From Fratercula arctica (Eukaryota > Chordata > Aves > Charadriiformes > Alcidae), in the NCBI GenBank assembly GCA_947846985.1, contig CANTUZ010000006.1, positions 48,961,207 through 49,025,206 on the forward strand: a DNA stretch of 64,000 nt, given 5' to 3'. The number at the start of each line of letters is the position of its first letter. Position 1 is the stretch's first letter. A program made the position numbers and the translations under genes. Shown here piece by piece: positions 59,850 through 64,000 of the stretch. Under the pieces are notes generated by a model. It was given only the letters and a program-made list of their open reading frames with translations. It had not been told where the DNA came from and ran no database searches.

Positions 59850-61060
59850 ATTCTGTTATTTCACTTTCAAAGTATCCGTGGTTACCAGGTGGTCCCAATC
59901 TGCACAGTACAGACTGGTTAACTGAGAGGCCCGTTAAATTGTATAAGCACAATTCCCTGCTAAGATAAAGTTAATGCTGTGGAGTGTGTTGTAATCCCTC
60001 GCTGACAAACGAGGATGTTGCCAGAAATTATATTAAGCAACCAACACCCCCCAAACCCCTCCGCTAAAATATTAGAGTATCACTGTGCTCCTACACTCCC
60101 TTGCTCATCTGTGACCGTCCTAGAAAATGCTATTCTGAAAAAAGCTGATGGAATAATAATGAAATTCATTGTTATAATTAAAAGCTATACCGTGTTTTTC
60201 TTACAGTACTTCCTTAAAGAACAACTCTTCTTTAAGCTTCTTTTCTGGTCATTGGTATTTGCATGTCCTGTGGTTGCAAGAGAACCTCACATACTACCTC
60301 AGTAATCTTGTTCAATACCTCTATTTTTTCTAGTTTTAGCCTCTGTGGGTAATTCCTTGTACTTTATTAAGTAAAATGAAATGCTTGTAAAAGGATGTAG
60401 AGTTTGTGTTTTGATAGACTTTTAGAATCCCTTAATAAAAAGCTGTAAGTAGGCTCGCTTTGCCTGTGTGAAAACTACATTATGCCTGGTTCTCTTTCAG
60501 ACTGTGAATAGAAAAATAAAGCTGCAAAATATCATTGTAAAGTTGTGATTGAAAAAAAATAGTTATATGTAAAATTATATTTTAAATAAAAACCCAAACG
60601 TTAATGTTTACCCAATCTTGCACGACAAAAAAAATAATCAAAAAAAGCTGAATAGATATGTGAATGCTGCACTTCCTTATACAAGTCAAAATCAATCCAC
60701 ATTAGCATTTACTTTTCATCAGAAATTGAAAACCAATTGGTCAAATTATTTCTTTCATTTAGCACTGGCTGTGTTACCAAAACAAAATTATTCAAATGAC
60801 TAAAAGAGGTTTGGGTTTTTTTTTTTTTTGTCATTTCTCAAGGAAAAAACATGTAAATAAATAATTAACTTAATTTTTCTTCCATCCCAGAGATCACAGG
60901 TCAAGGTATCTTTAAGTACATTTAATTCTGAAATGGTGGAATTGCACAATTTAATCTTCCATCACTTATACTAAAAGATTAGGGGTGGTTTGATGTGAGG
61001 ATGTGCAGAGATGGGGAAACTGAAACCCTTGGGACTGAGCCACAGCTTTTAGCCAGTTCC
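59850..61060. other. Unique AT-rich DNA, no gene recognised
   Basis: No exon, RNA gene or repeat family was recognised. The frame at 60015-60305 (96 codons) has no known family. Confidence 0.5.
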
Positions 61061-61065
61061 TGAAG

Positions 61066-61140
61066 TCATAACTCATTTTGTTACGAGTCACAAAAGGTTA
61101 CTACTATCATTTGTATTACTGTACAAATGAGGAGCCTTAC
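61066..61140 (-). mobile_element. Possible MIR-type SINE scrap, minus strand
   Basis: The plus strand reads AACTCATTTTGTTACGAGTC, then GTTACTACTATCATTTGTAT, then TGTACAAATGAGGAGCC. The family's minus strand has AACTCATTTAATCCTCACAA, GTAGGTACTATTATTATCCC and TTTTACAGATGAGGAAAC in that order. The spacing is right but individual matches are weak. Confidence 0.38.
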
Positions 61141-64000
61141 TCATATCCCTCTATTTCTCCCACAGATTAAGTTCAATGACTACTTTTGCTTACTCTAACT
61201 ATATACATCCAATAAAATTCATTCAGGACATAAGCTCATCTGGAGAACCCGATCTATTTGAAAGTCTACTGATGGTAGTTTTAATTCCAGAAAGCAGTAA
61301 GCTGTGTCATGTGCAACGTGACGTAACAATTAAGCAGCTGAGATCATTTTTGATACTGCCAGACCCATATTTTGTTTCCCTAGAAGCATGTAGGAAGAGT
61401 GCATTAACTTTAACAGAAGTTGAGATAGAGGAAAGACCATTAGTTGCAATTTCAAGGTAGGCTTCTCTCAGATCCCCTTTTTTATTCTACCAGTGTTGAA
61501 ATTATAAACTTGCACCCCCCAGGTTCAGTGTAATCCTGGAAAGACCTGTGAAGCACAGAGCGTGAAGCCACCTTTAAACAGGGAATAGGACCTCCACCTT
61601 CACTCAGACCATACTCTGTAGAAAGGAGGTCATGGGCACAGGTGTTGGGTCAAGCCGTTATTTCTTTTCTATTTATCTACGTGTATGCAGAGTGCCTATA
61701 TGAATTTGAAAGATGAATTAAATACATAAATAGGCAGGTATAACTTCTGAAAGCTGCATGCTGATATTCCCTGATATAAGCATATTGAGGGTGATGGAAG
61801 CAATTTTGGGGGAGAAAGGCAATTTTGCTAGCTAGGCAACATCTAAAGCACACACAGCGTTAAATACATTCATTGTGGGGTGCTGCCTGGCTTCTGAGAT
61901 CCTCCTACCAGCTCAGGAGGAGCAGTGCAGACCCACCTTATTACTTCTTATTTCAAACTTTAAAACTACATTCCAAAATTAAATGGGAATTCCTCTTTCT
62001 GTGTTTCTTAGTCTGGGAGAATTTCCAAGCACAGAATTTCACAAATTTTTTTGTAGACGTTACGGACCTCAAAAACTCTTCTGGAGAAAATGACAAAGCT
62101 GAGAACAAAAGAAAATTTCCTGGTTGCCGTGAAGCATAGCAGAGGTGGTAGGGTATGAAGAGTACAAGTCTCAAACACAGATAACCACGAAGGACCCATG
62201 CAAAGGGATTACCAAGGCAACGGCAATGTTACAACACTGGCAGCTGATTTTAAGTACAGCAGAATTCCGGTGAGGAATCCCAGGTAAATGGACAGATGAG
62301 AATGAAACGAGCTGCCTACAACCTGAAGAAAGAAAAACTGATGTGGGGATGAACAGTATAATTAAATACATAAGTATATCATTAAATGTCAGAAGATTTC
62401 AGATTTCTGAATAAATTCATGCCTCCTGGATTGCAAGTCTATATAATTATGTTTCATAATCTACCCCTGTCAATGAATATGGAATAAACGCAGCTTTACA
62501 GCCGTTTCAGTTAACAGACAGAGGTGAGCTAAGCTGTTTACACTAGCTTTGTTCAAGAAATCTGACAGAAGACGGGAGCAGCTGTTGATAAGTGAGGCAT
62601 GACAGCAGTTTTGAAGACTACGGCAGCGGGGAGAGATGAAAAGAGCCAGATCAGAGATGAAACAAAAAGGAGAACAGCACATAAAGGGTAGAAATCAGGA
62701 GATGGACGTTTAGAAAGGATGTGAATCTGTTGAGCCATCTCATCATACGGCACGGTGGGTGAGGAGGCAGGTGACATTAAAAATTAAGTGACAAAGTTTT
62801 GAAGAGGATTAGACGCCTGGCTGAAAGAATCTAGCTACTTTTCATTCATACCAAACGCTGCCTTAAACTCACGGATCCTCCATTTGAGTCTGGTCTGCAG
62901 ATGGGGAGCAGAAAGCTTTCACTTCGCTTCGCTCTCTTCTGCTCGGAAACACCCCAAGGCGGCCTGCTCACAGTCCCCGCTTCTGGAAGCACGCGGAACA
63001 GCTACTGGGTCATGAGCTACAGGAAGACATTTGTTTATTATCAGAAGTATTATATGTTCTGGTCCTGGGCAACGCTATGCTTGAGAATTAATTTACATTA
63101 TATTGGGAACAACTTGTTCTTGTCTGCAGATTTTTATCAAAACGATTTTATAATGCTCATTGTTCACTAAAATGAAATATGCAAATTGATGCAGGACGAA
63201 CAGATGCATCACCCAACAAACAGACATCAGAATGAGACCCATGTCGGATCAACCTTATTTAACAGTCATTTTAAAATGAAACACATCACTGAAAGTCAGG
63301 CTGATAAGCCAATCTTATCAATGGCCACTTTCACAGAGAGAGATCAATTTACGCTTTCACTGCTATTGTCAAGATCCCCTCTCTGCTTTCTTTGTGTCCA
63401 AACTTCTTGCCCTGGCCCACAAAATTCAGTCTGTTTCCTGAGGCTTCACCTTGTTCTGTAGCAAAAGGGGTAGACAAATAATTCATTTGGTACAAACAAC
63501 TGTCAGGAAGAGGAAGACCTAAACCTCTATAGATCTATTTCTAATAGGCTAGAAACTGCCTCTGCTTTAGAAGGTCACCCTTCCCCAACTCTCCTCTTCA
63601 CAACTTTTGCTGAAAATGCACTGAGTTGTATAAAAGCCTGGGTTTTTTGTAAAATATAAATAAAAGTCTAGCGATAGCTTTTCCTCATATTACAGCTCCT
63701 GGCGTAGAGGTAAGCCTTGCTTTCTCAAGACAGTACCTAATTTTACAAGTAGCCTTTAATATTGATGTTCTCATGTAACGAGTCTCCTTTAACAAGCATT
63801 AATGAATGACAACAACATCACAGATCTCCAGCTCTGTGGCGCAAGGGCGTGTGTGGGCATGTAAACCATTACTCGGGAATTATTCGAAGGACGGAATGGT
63901 GCCCGTGTTCCCATGCTCCTCAGCCTCAGACCACAACTGACCAACAACAGCCTCTGCCACCCGCGACTAGTCACGGAGATGGCACATGGTAGCCAACAGC
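61141..64000. other. Unique DNA to the window end, no gene recognised
   Basis: Open frames are at most 94 codons and overlap on both strands. No transposon tail, RNA gene or microsatellite of note was seen. Confidence 0.5.

Noticed and set aside
1..64000. tRNA, rRNA or known microRNA genes
   Set aside because: I looked for B-box-like GGTTCGA words with a paired A-box and for familiar microRNA seeds. None was found with supporting structure.
1..64000. CRISPR arrays, operons, bacterial-type promoters or terminators
   Set aside because: The sequence is eukaryotic. No regularly spaced repeats of that type exist here.
1..64000. Endogenous retrovirus or LTR element
   Set aside because: No paired long direct repeats, primer-binding site, polypurine tract next to an LTR, or retroviral protein motif was seen.

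Overview
The window looks like nuclear DNA from a bird. The main evidence is at least five 3' ends of CR1 non-LTR retrotransposons. They carry the usual CR1 tail (a GGTTGGACTC-type block, an AAGGTCCCTTCC-type block, then the terminal ATTCTATG octamer repeat). Nothing resembles Alu, L1 or other mammal-specific families, and visible transposon content is only a few percent. The sequence is AT-rich and CpG-poor, with scattered mono- and dinucleotide tracts. A non-avian archosaur or turtle is possible but less likely.

I found no protein-coding exon, tRNA or rRNA gene that I can defend. No open frame exceeds 173 codons. The longest ones are explained by CR1 (sense or antisense) or fit chance in 64 kb read in six frames. 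The window is therefore best read as intergenic or deep intronic DNA. This rests on reading alone, without any alignment.

Layout: 1-10.3 kb is unique AT-rich DNA with short local duplications. At 10.93-11.77 kb lies a very old CR1 ORF2 remnant with recognisable reverse-transcriptase motifs; a possible 3' end reaches about 11.95 kb, and a second old CR1 end sits at 12.25 kb. At 13.03 kb an AATAAA is followed by a long A-tract. A younger CR1 lies at 14.01-14.52 kb, and its near twin at 24.37-24.86 kb. A CR1 tail lies at 17.54-17.73 kb, next to a probable MIR-type SINE at 17.80 kb. A pyrimidine tract that switches to a purine tract lies at 19.78-19.92 kb, followed by A-tracts. Further ancient repeats are a CR1 end at 20.32 kb, a MIR-like core at 23.16 kb, CR1 pieces at 38.4 and 39.2 kb, and MIR-like pieces at 48.66 and 61.07 kb. 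At 44.36 and 45.52 kb two minus-strand CR1 ends of different 3' type flank a 115-bp CpG-dense pocket. A 46-bp tandem duplication lies at 59.75 kb. The AT-rich, repeat-poor stretches at 36.3-37.1 and 53.4-54.4 kb are candidate conserved noncoding elements, which only alignment can test.

I did not find a previously undescribed gene system. The observations worth checking concern repeat history, unusual base-composition structures and possible regulatory DNA.
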